A stretch of 64,000 bases of DNA from Sphingomonas sp. IC-11. Lineage in GTDB: Bacteria; Pseudomonadota; Alphaproteobacteria; Sphingomonadales; Sphingomonadaceae. The DNA lies in NCBI RefSeq assembly GCF_021043365.1, contig NZ_JAJNDU010000002.1, forward strand, positions 372,001-436,000, read 5' to 3'. The number at the start of each line of letters is the position of its first letter. Position 1 is the stretch's first letter. The position numbers and the translations under genes were made by a program. This document shows, piece by piece, positions 36,939-46,039 of this stretch. The notes beneath the pieces are model-generated. The model ran no database searches. It was not told the origin of the DNA and saw only the letters and a program-made list of their open reading frames with translations.

Positions 36939-38053
36939 GCGACCAGACCGCGCTTTTCGAGTTCAGCCCGCGCCTGGCTAACGCGATCCTCGGCGGTCTG
37001 CTGCGCAACCCAATCGGCCAGCACCGCAAGCTCGGTCTCGAAATCGGCGGTGGCGCGGAAGCCCAGCTGCTGCTCCGCCAATGAGGTATCGCAGAAGCAG
37101 TGGCGGATGTCGCCGACGCGCGCCTTGCCGACGATCTCGGGCGTCGCATCATTCTGGCCCATAGCGCGGCCGAGTGCCTCGGCCACCTCGGTGACCGAGC
37201 GGTCCTTGCCCGAGCCGACGTTGAACGTGCCGCCAACTGCCTCGGGCAGGAACAGCGCCTCGGCAAAGGCGCGAGCGACGTCACCGACATGGACGAAATC
37301 GCGGCGCTGCTCGCCATCCTCGAACACCATCGGGCGCTGTTTGTTCAGGAGGCGCGAGGCAAAGATCGCAAGCACGCCGGTATAGGGATTGGAGAGCGCC
37401 TGGCCGGGGCCATAGACGTTGAACAGCCGCAGGCAGACGCTTTCGATACCGTAGGGCGCGCCCATGATGTGCGTTGTGCGCTCCTGCACATATTTGTTGA
37501 GCGCATAGATCGAGGAGAGCGCCGGGCGCTTGGTCTCCGGCGTGGCGACGGGGACGAGCGGGCGACCTTGCGCGTCGGTCGGATCCCACTGCCGCTGGCC
37601 ATCGCGGATCATCCCGCGCGCGGCATCCTCCACCAGATTGCCGTCGGCGTCGCGGTACAGACCTTCGCCATAGATGCTCATGGAGGAGGCAGTGACGACC
37701 CGGCGGACAGGTTTGTCGATCAGCCGCTCGAACAGCACGGCCGTTCCGACGTCGTTGACGGAGGTGTAGCGTTCAACCTCGTACATCGACTGTCCGACGC
37801 CGACCTCAGCGGCGAGGTGGACCACGCTGTCGATCCCGTTCAGCGCTTTGGCAACGGCATCCCCATCGCGCACGTCGGCGACGATCAGCTCCGCCTCTGG
37901 CGCAAGGTTCCCCGGGCGGGCACCACTGTCGCCGTGGACTTGCGGGAGGAGATTGTCGAGGATACGCACGCGGTGGCCGCGGCGAAGCAATTCTTCAGTG
38001 ACAAAGCGGCCGATGAATCCGGCGCCGCCCGTGATCAGAACATGTTCGCTCAT
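36935..38053 (-). CDS. NAD-dependent sugar-nucleotide epimerase (dTDP-rhamnose 4-epimerase-like)
   Basis: A 372-residue extended SDR with VLITGGAGFIGRFVTEEL, VVTASSMSIYGEG, catalytic SIYALNKYVQE and RLFNVYGPGQALSNPYTGVLAIF. These resemble enzymes annotated as dTDP-L-rhamnose 4-epimerase; the Cys cluster those often carry in the mid-region is absent here. The start at 38053 (MSEHVLI) is the first gene of the seven-gene glycan operon. It is divergent from the phosphatase gene, with a 194-bp promoter region between them. Confidence 0.83.
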   Translation of the reverse strand: MSEHVLITGGAGFIGRFVTEELLRRGHRVRILDNLLPQVHGDSGARPGNLAPEAELIVADVRDGDAVAKALNGIDSVVHLAAEVGVGQSMYEVERYTSVNDVGTAVLFERLIDKPVRRVVTASSMSIYGEGLYRDADGNLVEDAARGMIRDGQRQWDPTDAQGRPLVPVATPETKRPALSSIYALNKYVQERTTHIMGAPYGIESVCLRLFNVYGPGQALSNPYTGVLAIFASRLLNKQRPMVFEDGEQRRDFVHVGDVARAFAEALFLPEAVGGTFNVGSGKDRSVTEVAEALGRAMGQNDATPEIVGKARVGDIRHCFCDTSLAEQQLGFRATADFETELAVLADWVAQQTAEDRVSQARAELEKRGLVA

Positions 38054-38247
38054 CAGTCCCCGCTTCGTGTTTGTTCTGGTTTTCCGCCCGCTTAGGAGCG
38101 GCCCCACGGAAGCAGGAACATCTTCATCTACCCTTTGTTCCCGAAGCGATACGATTTGCGGGCGGCCTGCGTGCAGGCTTAGGTGGAACGAGGAAGCGCG
38201 CCGCCCGTTCAGGCGGCATCTTCAACAAAGATGCGGTGGGGGGCTGG

Positions 38248-38844
38248 TTGACCACGATTATCCATCTCGTGCGGCACGGCGCGCATGCTGATGCCGGACG
38301 GGTGCTTACCGGGCGTGGCGGTGATGATGGACTGGCCTCAATCGGCAGGGCCCAGGCAGCATGGGCAGCCGAGCGGCTCGGATCACAGAAGGTGGTGCAT
38401 GTGGAGAGCAGCCCGCAGCGGCGCACCCGCGAAACGGCGGGGGTAATTGCGGCAGTGTGCGGCGCAGAGCCCGAGATCGTCGAGGCGCTCGATGAACTCG
38501 ACTTTGGCGAATGGACCGGCCGGGTGATCGCCGATCTGGACGGAGATCCCGACTGGACTCGTTGGAACAGCGCCCGTTCGCAGGCCCGGGTCCCCGGCGG
38601 CGAGCGGATGACGGACGCGGTGAGCCGCGCGGTCGCGCACCTCAACGCGCTGGGACGGCAATCATGGTCCGGGAGCGTGGTCTGCGTGTCACACGCCGAC
38701 ATCATCCGCGGCGTGGTGGCGCATTACCTCGGGCTCTCACTGGACCGGATGCTGTTGTTTGATGTCGATCCGGGCTCGATCACCAGCCTGGTTGTCGGCG
38801 AGTGGGGCGGACGACTGTTGTCGCTCAATGTTCAAGCGGCGTGA
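38248..38844 (+). CDS. Histidine phosphatase superfamily protein
   Basis: About 198 residues, phosphoglycerate-mutase-like. The catalytic motif LVRHGAHA is near the N-terminus, ESSPQRRTRETA carries the second Arg, ALDELDFGEWTGR the acidic residue, and VVCVSHADIIRGVVAHYL the second His. A TTG at 38248 is taken as the start because the RHG motif normally lies within ten residues of it; a GTG at 38236 is equally possible. It is soluble and its substrate is unknown. It is divergent from the glycan operon, so a sugar-phosphate substrate is possible but unproven. Confidence 0.82.
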   Translation: MTTIIHLVRHGAHADAGRVLTGRGGDDGLASIGRAQAAWAAERLGSQKVVHVESSPQRRTRETAGVIAAVCGAEPEIVEALDELDFGEWTGRVIADLDGDPDWTRWNSARSQARVPGGERMTDAVSRAVAHLNALGRQSWSGSVVCVSHADIIRGVVAHYLGLSLDRMLLFDVDPGSITSLVVGEWGGRLLSLNVQAA

Positions 38845-38851
38845 TGGCAGG

Positions 38852-39355
38852 TCAACCGGTGCCTTTTTCCTCAAGAACGTCGAGCACTTGTTCGGGTGAA
38901 ACGTCGCGCTTGATTTCCTCTATTTCCGGATCGCTGCCGACGCCCATCTTGTCGGCAATCCGTTCGATCATGCCCGCCAGGCGGGTCAGTTCATGTTCGG
39001 CCAGCAGCGAGATATGAAGATCGAGATCACCCCGCCGGTCCGCCGCCGCAGACATCCGGTTCTGAGAAATCAGTACAAAGGTGGAGAGGAAAATGGCCTC
39101 CACCGAGGCTTCCATCGCAAGCACCACAAAGGTCGGATCAAAGGGCTTGAGCCCCGGGATCCAGCCCAAATTCCAGACGATCCAGCCACCGAAGAGCAGC
39201 GCGTGCAGCACCACGAAGCGCATCGAGCCTGCAAAGCGCGTGATCGCGTCTGCGATCCGATCGCCGGCCGGCGCGTGCTTCGCCTGACGCTCGGCGCGCG
39301 CGCTCAAACGTTCGATGTTGTCGCGCAGCGTGCGCGTCATCTGAGCGTCGGTCAT
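38852..39355 (-). CDS. DUF1003 family membrane protein
   Basis: A 167-residue protein with two membrane helices in the conserved block FVVLHALLFGGWIVWNLG ... PFVVLAMEASVEAIFLSTFVLISQNR, the DUF1003 signature. A charged C-terminal helix (DLDLHISLLAEHELTRLAGM) follows. The function is unknown. The start at 39355 (MTDAQMT) was preferred over an upstream frame rich in Arg. It is convergent with the phosphatase gene. Confidence 0.88.
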   Translation of the reverse strand: MTDAQMTRTLRDNIERLSARAERQAKHAPAGDRIADAITRFAGSMRFVVLHALLFGGWIVWNLGWIPGLKPFDPTFVVLAMEASVEAIFLSTFVLISQNRMSAAADRRGDLDLHISLLAEHELTRLAGMIERIADKMGVGSDPEIEEIKRDVSPEQVLDVLEEKGTG

Positions 39356-39441
39356 CGTGGCATCATCCCGGCGTACATGCCCGCGGCAACGCGCAGAGCG
39401 CCAAGATCGATCATTCATCATTGTGCGAAAGGCGGAAAAAC

Positions 39442-40407
39442 GTGACCGAATTCATGCAGGCGGCAGTACTCCAGGGGCCGAGCGCCATCAGCGTCGACCA
39501 GGTTCCCGTGCCGCAACCCGGCCCTGGAGAAGTGCGGGTCCGCATCGAAGGATGCGGCGTCTGCGCGTCCAATGTCGAGCCGTGGGAGGGACAGCCGTGG
39601 TCAAGCTGGCCGGGCGCGCCGGGCGGGCTGGGGCACGAAGCATGGGGGGTTGTGGACGCGGTCGGGCAGGACGCCGATCTGGCGGTCGGCACGCGGGTCG
39701 CGATGCTGTCCGAACGCGCCTTCGCTGGCTACGACGTGGCGCCGGTCGAGAAGGTCGTGCCGCTTCCGGCGGCGTTGGAAGGCCAGCCCTTCCCGGGGGA
39801 GCCAATCGCCTGTGCGGTCAACATTTTTCGTCGTGCCCAGGTTGAGGCGGGGCAGTGGGTGGCGATCATCGGCATCGGCTTTCTTGGCGCAATCCTGACG
39901 CGTCTGGCGAGCGAGGCGGGCGCGCGGGTCATCGCCATTTCCCGGCGCGACGAATCGCTGGAGCTGGCCCGTCAGTTCGGCGCGGAGGTGACGATCCCGA
40001 TGATCGATCATTACAAGATCATCGGCGAGGTCGGGCAACTGACCGGCGGTAACTTCTGCCCGCGGGTGATCGAAGCAGTCGGCAAGCAATGGCCGCTCGA
40101 CCTCGCGGGTGAGTTGATCGGGTTCGGCGGGCGTCTCGTGATCGCCGGCTATCATCAGGATGGACCCCGGCAGGTGAACGTCCAGAACTGGAACTGGAAG
40201 GGGATCGACGTCGTCAATGCTCATGAGCGCGACCCGGCGGTGCAGATGCGCGGCCTGCGCGAGGCGGTCGATCTCGTTGCCAGCGGACGGCTTGATCCGA
40301 CGCCGCTCTACACCGGCAGATACCCGCTCGACCGACTCGGGGAGGCTCTGACCGCCACCCGGGACAAGCCCGGCGGATTCGTTAAAGCGCTGGTTACCAT
40401 GGCCTGA
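39442..40407 (+). CDS. Medium-chain zinc-type alcohol dehydrogenase-like oxidoreductase
   Basis: A 321-residue MDR protein. The N-terminal GroES-like domain has GCGVCASNVEPWEG (catalytic-zinc Cys) and GLGHEAWGVV (His-Glu). The cofactor domain has VAIIGIGFLGAILTRLASEAGARVIAIS. The four-Cys structural zinc lobe is missing, so it resembles the shorter sorbitol- or threonine-dehydrogenase-like branch. A GTG at 39442 behind AAAGGCGG is the likely start; an ATG four codons later is possible. Its nearness to sugar-nucleotide genes suggests a sugar or polyol substrate, which is inference. Confidence 0.82.
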   Translation: MTEFMQAAVLQGPSAISVDQVPVPQPGPGEVRVRIEGCGVCASNVEPWEGQPWSSWPGAPGGLGHEAWGVVDAVGQDADLAVGTRVAMLSERAFAGYDVAPVEKVVPLPAALEGQPFPGEPIACAVNIFRRAQVEAGQWVAIIGIGFLGAILTRLASEAGARVIAISRRDESLELARQFGAEVTIPMIDHYKIIGEVGQLTGGNFCPRVIEAVGKQWPLDLAGELIGFGGRLVIAGYHQDGPRQVNVQNWNWKGIDVVNAHERDPAVQMRGLREAVDLVASGRLDPTPLYTGRYPLDRLGEALTATRDKPGGFVKALVTMA

Positions 40408-40421
40408 AAACTGGCGGTGCA

Positions 40422-40486
40422 CGGCGCTTCAATAGCTTAGCTCGATAGGGCCGCTGCGGGCCCTTGGGGGTCGCCTTGAAGCGCCG
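40422..40486. repeat. Long inverted repeat between the dehydrogenase gene and dnaA
   Basis: cggcgcttcaa (40422-40432) and ttgaagcgccg (40476-40486) are perfectly complementary 11-bp arms. The 43-nt interior contains smaller pairs such as agct...agct and gggcc...ggccc. It starts 15 bp beyond the dehydrogenase stop. It could be a terminator, a repetitive extragenic element or a small structured RNA. No T-run follows. Confidence 0.5.
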
Positions 40487-40832
40487 CGTAGCGCCCGATC
40501 AAGAATCCTAGGATCATCCGCGATTCGCGCCGCGCGCCAAGTGGGTGAGATCGACTTTTTATCAGTGTCTTCAAAGTCTTATCACTTTTTTTGACGGATT
40601 TGCGCGGCCGGGATCGAGTCAAGGCGGTATATTTCGGAAATGTGGCAGGGGCCGGACTTGATCGACTCACGGCCCTGTTCCTAAACCTCGGGCAGTCGCC
40701 ACGGCACGTTCTGCCTGAGGCGCTCAAACGAACCATCGTCGTAGCCGACCGTGGCGGGGGCCACATCGGGGGACAGTTTTGCATTGTTGATCTGTGGTCG
40801 CGACGTGCGTCGTGGCCCTAGGAAAGGTGTGC
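40487..40832. other. Intergenic region before dnaA; AT-rich element, no convincing gene
   Basis: This 346-bp stretch contains an AT-rich segment at 40549-40595 with two ttatca repeats and a T8-like run, then the dnaA promoter region with tatatt at 40629. No cluster of TTATCCACA DnaA boxes is seen, so it does not look like an origin. A 76-codon open frame (40591-40818, TTG start) has weaker codon bias than its neighbours and is probably not a gene. Confidence 0.4.
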
Positions 40833-42260
40833 GTGCCGTTGTCACAGTTTGTGGTGCCAGATGATGGGGACGATTTGGCACGGGCATGGGCACGGGTGCG
40901 GACCAACCTGCGCGAGTCCGCCGGTGCGCGGCTGTTCGATCAGTGGCTGAAGCCGATGCGGTTGGGCGACAGCGGTGATCATGACCGCGTCAGCCTGACC
41001 CTGCCGTCGGCATTCATGACGAACTGGGTCCGCAGCCATTACGCCGACCGTCTCTTCCATGAATTTCGCGCGGTCCTGCCGCACGTTCGCGCCGTAACCA
41101 TCGAGACCGCCCCGACCCGTGAGGCCCCGGCCGTGATCACGATGACGCCAGCTGCGGCTCCCGCGCCAGTAGTAGCGGCTCCTGCCGCTTCAGGCGGCGG
41201 AGCGGCAGGAGCTCATATCGGCGGTTCGGACGTTGAGCGCCCGGCATTGGAGGCGCGCTACACCTTTGAGCGCTTCGTCGTGGATGCATCGAACCGAGTG
41301 GCGTTCAATGCGGCCAAGGCGCTGGCGGAGCCCGGCCCGGTGCGGTTCAGCCCGCTGTTCCTCCATTCGGGGACAGGCCAGGGCAAGACCCATCTCATGC
41401 ATGCGATCGGCCATTCCTTCATGGCCGCGGTGCCTGGTGCCCGTGTGATCGCAATGTCGGCCGAACGCTTCATGTTCGACTTCGTGGCCGCGTTGCGCGC
41501 CCGCGATACCTTTGCGTTCAAGGCACGGCTTCGCTCGGCGGATCTCCTGCTGATCGACGATCTGCAGTTCATCGCGGGCAAGGACGCGACCCAGGAAGAG
41601 TTCTTCCACACCGTCAACGAAATCATGACAGCAGGAAAGCGGCTGGTGATCTCCGCTGATCGCTGCCCCCAGGCACTGGATGGTATCGAGCAGCGCATCA
41701 TCGGGCGCATGGCGATCGGCCTGGTCGCCGATATAAAGGCGCCCTCGCTCGAGCTGCGCCGCACGATCCTGGATCGCAAGATGGCGGACCTGACCGACAC
41801 GACGGTGCCGTGCGATGTCCTCGACATGCTCGCGGCCCGAATCACCGGCAACATCCGTGAACTGGAAGGCGCGCTGAACCGGGTGGTCGCTTATGCGCAG
41901 CTGACCGGAGAGACGATCGACCTGGACTTTGCACTCGCGACGCTCGGCGACGTGCTGCGCGGTAGCCAACGGCGGGTAACGATCGACGAGATCCAGAAGC
42001 TGGTCTCCACCCATTTCGATCTGAAGCCGATGGACCTGATCTCCGCACGCCGGGCGCGTGCGGTGGCACGGCCGCGGCAGATCGCCATGTACCTTTCCAA
42101 GCGGCTGACCACGCGCTCGCTTCCGGAGATTGGTCGGAAGTTCGGCGGACGCGACCATTCCACCGTGATCCATGCCGTGCGCCGGATCGAGGAGCTGCGG
42201 GACAGTGACCGCGAAGTCGACGGCGCGGTGCGCACGTTGATGCGCGAACTCGAGGGCTGA
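40833..42260 (+). CDS. dnaA: Chromosomal replication initiator protein DnaA
   Basis: A 475-residue protein. Domain I (residues 1-90) carries FDQWLKPMRL and LTLPSAFMTNWVRSHYAD, and an Ala/Pro-rich domain II follows (100-130). The AAA+ domain III shows YTFERFVVDASNRVAFNAA, Walker A SGTGQGKTHL and Walker B DLLLIDDLQFI. Domain IV has the DnaA signature GRDHSTVIHAVRRIEEL. The GTG at 40833 lies 6 bp after the GGAAAGG ribosome site. It opens the chromosome origin and is an ATP-controlled transcription factor. It is not beside dnaN or an obvious oriC here, as is usual in sphingomonads. Confidence 0.97.
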   Translation: MPLSQFVVPDDGDDLARAWARVRTNLRESAGARLFDQWLKPMRLGDSGDHDRVSLTLPSAFMTNWVRSHYADRLFHEFRAVLPHVRAVTIETAPTREAPAVITMTPAAAPAPVVAAPAASGGGAAGAHIGGSDVERPALEARYTFERFVVDASNRVAFNAAKALAEPGPVRFSPLFLHSGTGQGKTHLMHAIGHSFMAAVPGARVIAMSAERFMFDFVAALRARDTFAFKARLRSADLLLIDDLQFIAGKDATQEEFFHTVNEIMTAGKRLVISADRCPQALDGIEQRIIGRMAIGLVADIKAPSLELRRTILDRKMADLTDTTVPCDVLDMLAARITGNIRELEGALNRVVAYAQLTGETIDLDFALATLGDVLRGSQRRVTIDEIQKLVSTHFDLKPMDLISARRARAVARPRQIAMYLSKRLTTRSLPEIGRKFGGRDHSTVIHAVRRIEELRDSDREVDGAVRTLMRELEG

Positions 42261-42324
42261 GGCTTTCGCCTTCTCCGGGGGAGTGACAGGCGAACCGTCG
42301 AGGCGGAGCTTGCCGGATTGCGGG

Positions 42325-45300
42325 TCAGCTCGCGAGAAATAGCCCGCCCGGAAGAGCCACTATCGCGTCGTAAAGCAGGCGATCGAGGGCGTTATAGGCA
42401 TCGATCGCCTCAACGTCCTCATCGCTAAACAAGGGGTCGGCTCCCCGGGCGACATTGATCTGCGGAACGCCGCCAATATCCGGTAGTTCGATCAACCGAC
42501 CGAATTGCGCCAGATGATCGTCCAGCCGCTCCTGAAGGCCGACGAACATGAAGTCGCGTTTGATGATCGCGAGGGCGGCAGCGACCTTTGACTCATCTTG
42601 GTCCGGCATCACGTCCGGCGCGGCGGCGAGCTCATCCCAGTCGCCGCGCCACAAGGCCGAGGGAAGGCCGAACCCTGTGTAGCGCGGAAAGCGGCCGTCG
42701 ATCGCTGGCCAGCGAACCGGCTCTGGCGGTGCGCCGAGGATTTTGGCCAGCATGAGATTGCCCGGAATGATCCCCTTGCGCAGCAACTGCGCGGTCGACC
42801 AGTTGGCGAATGGCGTGTCCCGCAAGGGCGCATTCGGCGGAGCGATCAAGAAGTGGTGGTGGGAGCGAACCCGATCCCGCGGTGCGCGCAGAATGGTGGC
42901 ATAACGACAGGGCCAGCCGATCGCCTCGCCAAATCCATGGCTGACGTGAGATATCAGTATCTCTGCATCGCGTAGCAGCGGGGCGAGGCGGGCCGCTGTT
43001 ACAGGGTCGCCAGCCTGACCTTCCACTACGGCGCGCGCCCCGATGCTGACGACAGCGCGATCAGGAAGTGCTCGCTCCAGCACCCGGCGCACAGCAGTGC
43101 CCGCCGTTTTGGGAATATGGATAAAGGTGATCCTGGGCGCTGCCATCCGGCGGTACTGCCGTGCGACGGATCTTGCACCGGGTGCGCGACGTGCAACCAT
43201 GGTTAGGGGCGCGCCGCGGCGAGCTTCGTGCGCAACGGTTGACGCCCAGCGGTCCGCGAGCGCTGTTTCCAGATGGCGTCCTTCAAAGAGCGCGAGATCG
43301 TGGAGAAAGCGCGCGTGATCGCCCTCGCTGCGCAAGCGCCCTCGTGAGGCGCTTTCCTTGTGAAGCAATTCGGCGGTGGGCGTGCAGACGGAGCGAAGGC
43401 CGAGTTCCTCCTTCACACGCATGCAGAAATCCACATCGTTGAAGCCGAGCGGGAAGCATTCTGAGAAGCCGCATATCGCCTCGAACACTGATCGACGCAC
43501 GGCGAGGCAAGCGCCGGTTACGGCTGGCTGCGTGCGAAGCGATCGGAGGTAGAACGGCGCGGTGCCCCGCGGCGCTGCGCGAAACGGGTGGAGCGGGCTG
43601 CCGCGCGAAGAGAAGACGACTCCCACATGTTGCATGGTCCCGTCGGGGAACCACAGGGTAGGACCGGCCACCCCCACTTCGGGTTGGCTGGCGAGCCCGA
43701 CCAGTTCGGCCAACCAGCGTTCCGACGTGACCTCAATATCGTTGTTGAGAAAGCAGAGGACTTCCGCGTCCGTCATCGCCGCCGCACGATTGTTCAGGCG
43801 AGACCAGTTGAAGGGGCCGTCATCGCGCAACACGCGGGCCAACCCCTCAGCCTGGAGCCACCGCAGATAATCGAGCGTCGCTTGCTCCTCCGAACCATTG
43901 TCGACGACGATCAGCTCGAAGGATGGATAGGCAGTCCGATCAAGGACCGAGCTGATACAGGAAGCGATCAGATCAAGCCGGTCACGGGTGGGGATGATCA
44001 GCGCGACCCTGGGCGCTGGATCGGGAACGCGGGCATGAACGGCATAGCCCGGAGTGTCGTGCATCTTCGTGCGGCGCCAGTGCCCGCGCACGGATCCCTG
44101 CTGCTGCTCGTAAAACGCTGGTACCGCGCGCCGGTGGAACAGCACTTCGGGAACATGCGCGATCACTGCTTCCGATAGATCGGTCAGCAGGCGAACGCCG
44201 CAATCCGGATCCTTCAGGGATGTGCCGGCGGTCGCAAAGGCGCTTGGCCGGGCCGCCACAAGGGTAGCCATCTCAGGTTGTGCCCGGGCGAAAAATGGAT
44301 CGGGACCCGGAAGGAAGACGCGGCTGTGACGCCCGGTTTCGTCGATGTGGTCGAAATCCGCATAGACGCAGGCGAGCGCTGGATTGCGCACGAAAGCGCC
44401 AGCCAGGAAGATCAACGCGTGATCGGCGAGGCGCCCGGTTCGGGGATCCCAGTGTAAGATGAGGTCTGTAGGCGGGGCCGACGCATCAACATCGGGCGTG
44501 AAGAGGTGCCAAGCCGGGTAGGGCTGGGACATCAGCCAGCTGTAGGCGTCCTCAGCGACGTCGGTGGGCGTATCGTTCGGCAGCAGCACGCCGACGCTGG
44601 GGTGGAGTGGCCAGTCGTGAAGACCAGTGGCGGCAGCGCAATCAGCGGCGTCGGTAAAGGTGTCGCAATGCAACGCCCAATCCCGATAGGCCGTCCGCGT
44701 CGCCAGTTCGTCGGCACAATTGGCCTCGTCACGAAGCTGGCGTTCGACGGCTTTGTCGAGCAGCTCGGCATCGGCAATGGAAACGGGGATCGGCGGACTC
44801 TGGCAGTGATCAGGGCCCAGTCGTGTGCCGAGGCCAATCAGTTCGGCAGTAACATCGACCCGATAGTCGCCGGGTTCGATCGGGGCCGTCGCGTCGAGCG
44901 CCACCATGCACGAGTTGCCGGGCTCCAGCGGGTAGGGCAGCAGAACGGTTACGGCATCGCGGATCGGAACGGTCGTGGGCGGGATCCGGCGCCAGCGCGC
45001 GCGCAGGCGAATGCCGCCGGGATCTGCGGCTTCGATTCGGGTGGCTCCCTGGTTCTCGACCGTGGCGAGCAGGGTGATGGCCGACCCAGGCAGATAGGCG
45101 CCCGGTGGAGGCGCTAGCGTGATGCGGCACTGAGCCGTGGACGAGGCGGGATCCGTCGCTTCGTGTGGGGCAATGCGGATGCTGCCTCGCGCCGGCTTGA
45201 ACGTGCGCCCGCGCGTGAATGGGAGTGAGGGGGCCAGGATGAGCGAACAGAGCAGGGAATGTTCGCCGGGGGTCTGTGGGACGTCGATCTCAATGTCGAA

Positions 45301-45810
45301 GGTTCGCTCGGCGCCCGGTGGTACGGTTTCCGGCAGGGGAACTCGTTTGATGTGGCCGCCCAGATCTATCCGCAAGGTCACTTCGCCCGTCCATGCGTAC
45401 GGGGAATCGTTGCGAACGGTGATCGGCAAAACTTCGGAGAGGCCGGCGCGAAACGGGTGCGGCATATCGCCGAACAGGATAGAACCGGCCGCAAACGCGG
45501 CGAGATCGGCCGCCAGTGCGGGCACGTCGGCCAAGCCCTGACAATCGTCACCGTCTAGGACCAACCGAATGGCGTGCAGGCCCGGTGGAGGTGCGGGAAG
45601 CCGCTTGCGGACAATCGGAGGGGGCACCCGCGCCTCCCCGGCGGTAAATTCGTGTGTGCCGACGAGGACCTGAGTGCCGTCCTCACTCACATACGAAATG
45701 ATCAGCGTGCAGGGCCGGGCGGTCCCTCGAAGGAGTTCCTGGAACGCCGGCGGAAGAGAGAGGTCGAAAACGCGGTCATGATCGCGCGGAACGATGATCG
45801 GCCCGTCCAT
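42325..45810 (-). CDS. Four-module glycosyltransferase family 2 / sulfotransferase fusion
   Basis: A 1161-residue protein. Residues 1-340 are beta-rich repeats resembling Wzt-type carbohydrate-binding sandwiches (PAFQELLRGTARPCTLIISYV...). About 420-590 is a degenerate GT2-like unit with YADFDHIDETG. About 595-870 is a canonical GT2 (VALIIPTRDRLDLIASCISSVL, DNGSEE, CFLNNDIEV, GFNDVDFCMRV). From about 890 there is a sulfotransferase-type P-loop, FIHIPKTAGTAVRRVL (5'-PSB) with TILRAPRDRVRSHHHF (3'-PB). Glycosyl transfer and sulfation in one chain is an unusual combination. Start 45810 (MDGPIIVP). It is convergent with dnaA; PAPS use is predicted from motif only. Confidence 0.83.
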   Translation of the reverse strand: MDGPIIVPRDHDRVFDLSLPPAFQELLRGTARPCTLIISYVSEDGTQVLVGTHEFTAGEARVPPPIVRKRLPAPPPGLHAIRLVLDGDDCQGLADVPALAADLAAFAAGSILFGDMPHPFRAGLSEVLPITVRNDSPYAWTGEVTLRIDLGGHIKRVPLPETVPPGAERTFDIEIDVPQTPGEHSLLCSLILAPSLPFTRGRTFKPARGSIRIAPHEATDPASSTAQCRITLAPPPGAYLPGSAITLLATVENQGATRIEAADPGGIRLRARWRRIPPTTVPIRDAVTVLLPYPLEPGNSCMVALDATAPIEPGDYRVDVTAELIGLGTRLGPDHCQSPPIPVSIADAELLDKAVERQLRDEANCADELATRTAYRDWALHCDTFTDAADCAAATGLHDWPLHPSVGVLLPNDTPTDVAEDAYSWLMSQPYPAWHLFTPDVDASAPPTDLILHWDPRTGRLADHALIFLAGAFVRNPALACVYADFDHIDETGRHSRVFLPGPDPFFARAQPEMATLVAARPSAFATAGTSLKDPDCGVRLLTDLSEAVIAHVPEVLFHRRAVPAFYEQQQGSVRGHWRRTKMHDTPGYAVHARVPDPAPRVALIIPTRDRLDLIASCISSVLDRTAYPSFELIVVDNGSEEQATLDYLRWLQAEGLARVLRDDGPFNWSRLNNRAAAMTDAEVLCFLNNDIEVTSERWLAELVGLASQPEVGVAGPTLWFPDGTMQHVGVVFSSRGSPLHPFRAAPRGTAPFYLRSLRTQPAVTGACLAVRRSVFEAICGFSECFPLGFNDVDFCMRVKEELGLRSVCTPTAELLHKESASRGRLRSEGDHARFLHDLALFEGRHLETALADRWASTVAHEARRGAPLTMVARRAPGARSVARQYRRMAAPRITFIHIPKTAGTAVRRVLERALPDRAVVSIGARAVVEGQAGDPVTAARLAPLLRDAEILISHVSHGFGEAIGWPCRYATILRAPRDRVRSHHHFLIAPPNAPLRDTPFANWSTAQLLRKGIIPGNLMLAKILGAPPEPVRWPAIDGRFPRYTGFGLPSALWRGDWDELAAAPDVMPDQDESKVAAALAIIKRDFMFVGLQERLDDHLAQFGRLIELPDIGGVPQINVARGADPLFSDEDVEAIDAYNALDRLLYDAIVALPGGLFLAS

Positions 45811-46039
45811 CCCGCCCCAAACTCCATCCCTGCCGCAAGGGCCGCCCATCACCGCCTGCTAAGGTGTTGGCGCCCGCACGTCCATGACGTGGTGCAGCTG
45901 CGCAGTTTCGAGGAAAGATCCGATTCCAAGCGGTTCCCAGGAGCGCGAATTGCAAAGTCCTGAGAATCGGCGCTAGTCACCGCTCGTCTGCTCGCACTGG
46001 GTGGGTAGGGAATGGCTCCGGGGAGCAGCGACGCATCCG

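Noticed and set aside
35715..37385. A 556-codon open frame on the plus strand opposite the epimerase genes
   Set aside because: It runs antisense to conserved epimerase and glycosyltransferase genes and has no own homology.
40591..40818. A 76-codon plus-strand frame ending just before dnaA
   Set aside because: It would start at TTG, has weaker third-position GC than neighbours, no ribosome site and covers the dnaA promoter region; no similarity to a known family was recognised.
40487..40832. Possible replication origin beside dnaA
   Set aside because: The AT-rich segment and two ttatca words are present, but no cluster of TTATCCACA boxes was found, and origins in this group usually lie elsewhere (for example near hemE).
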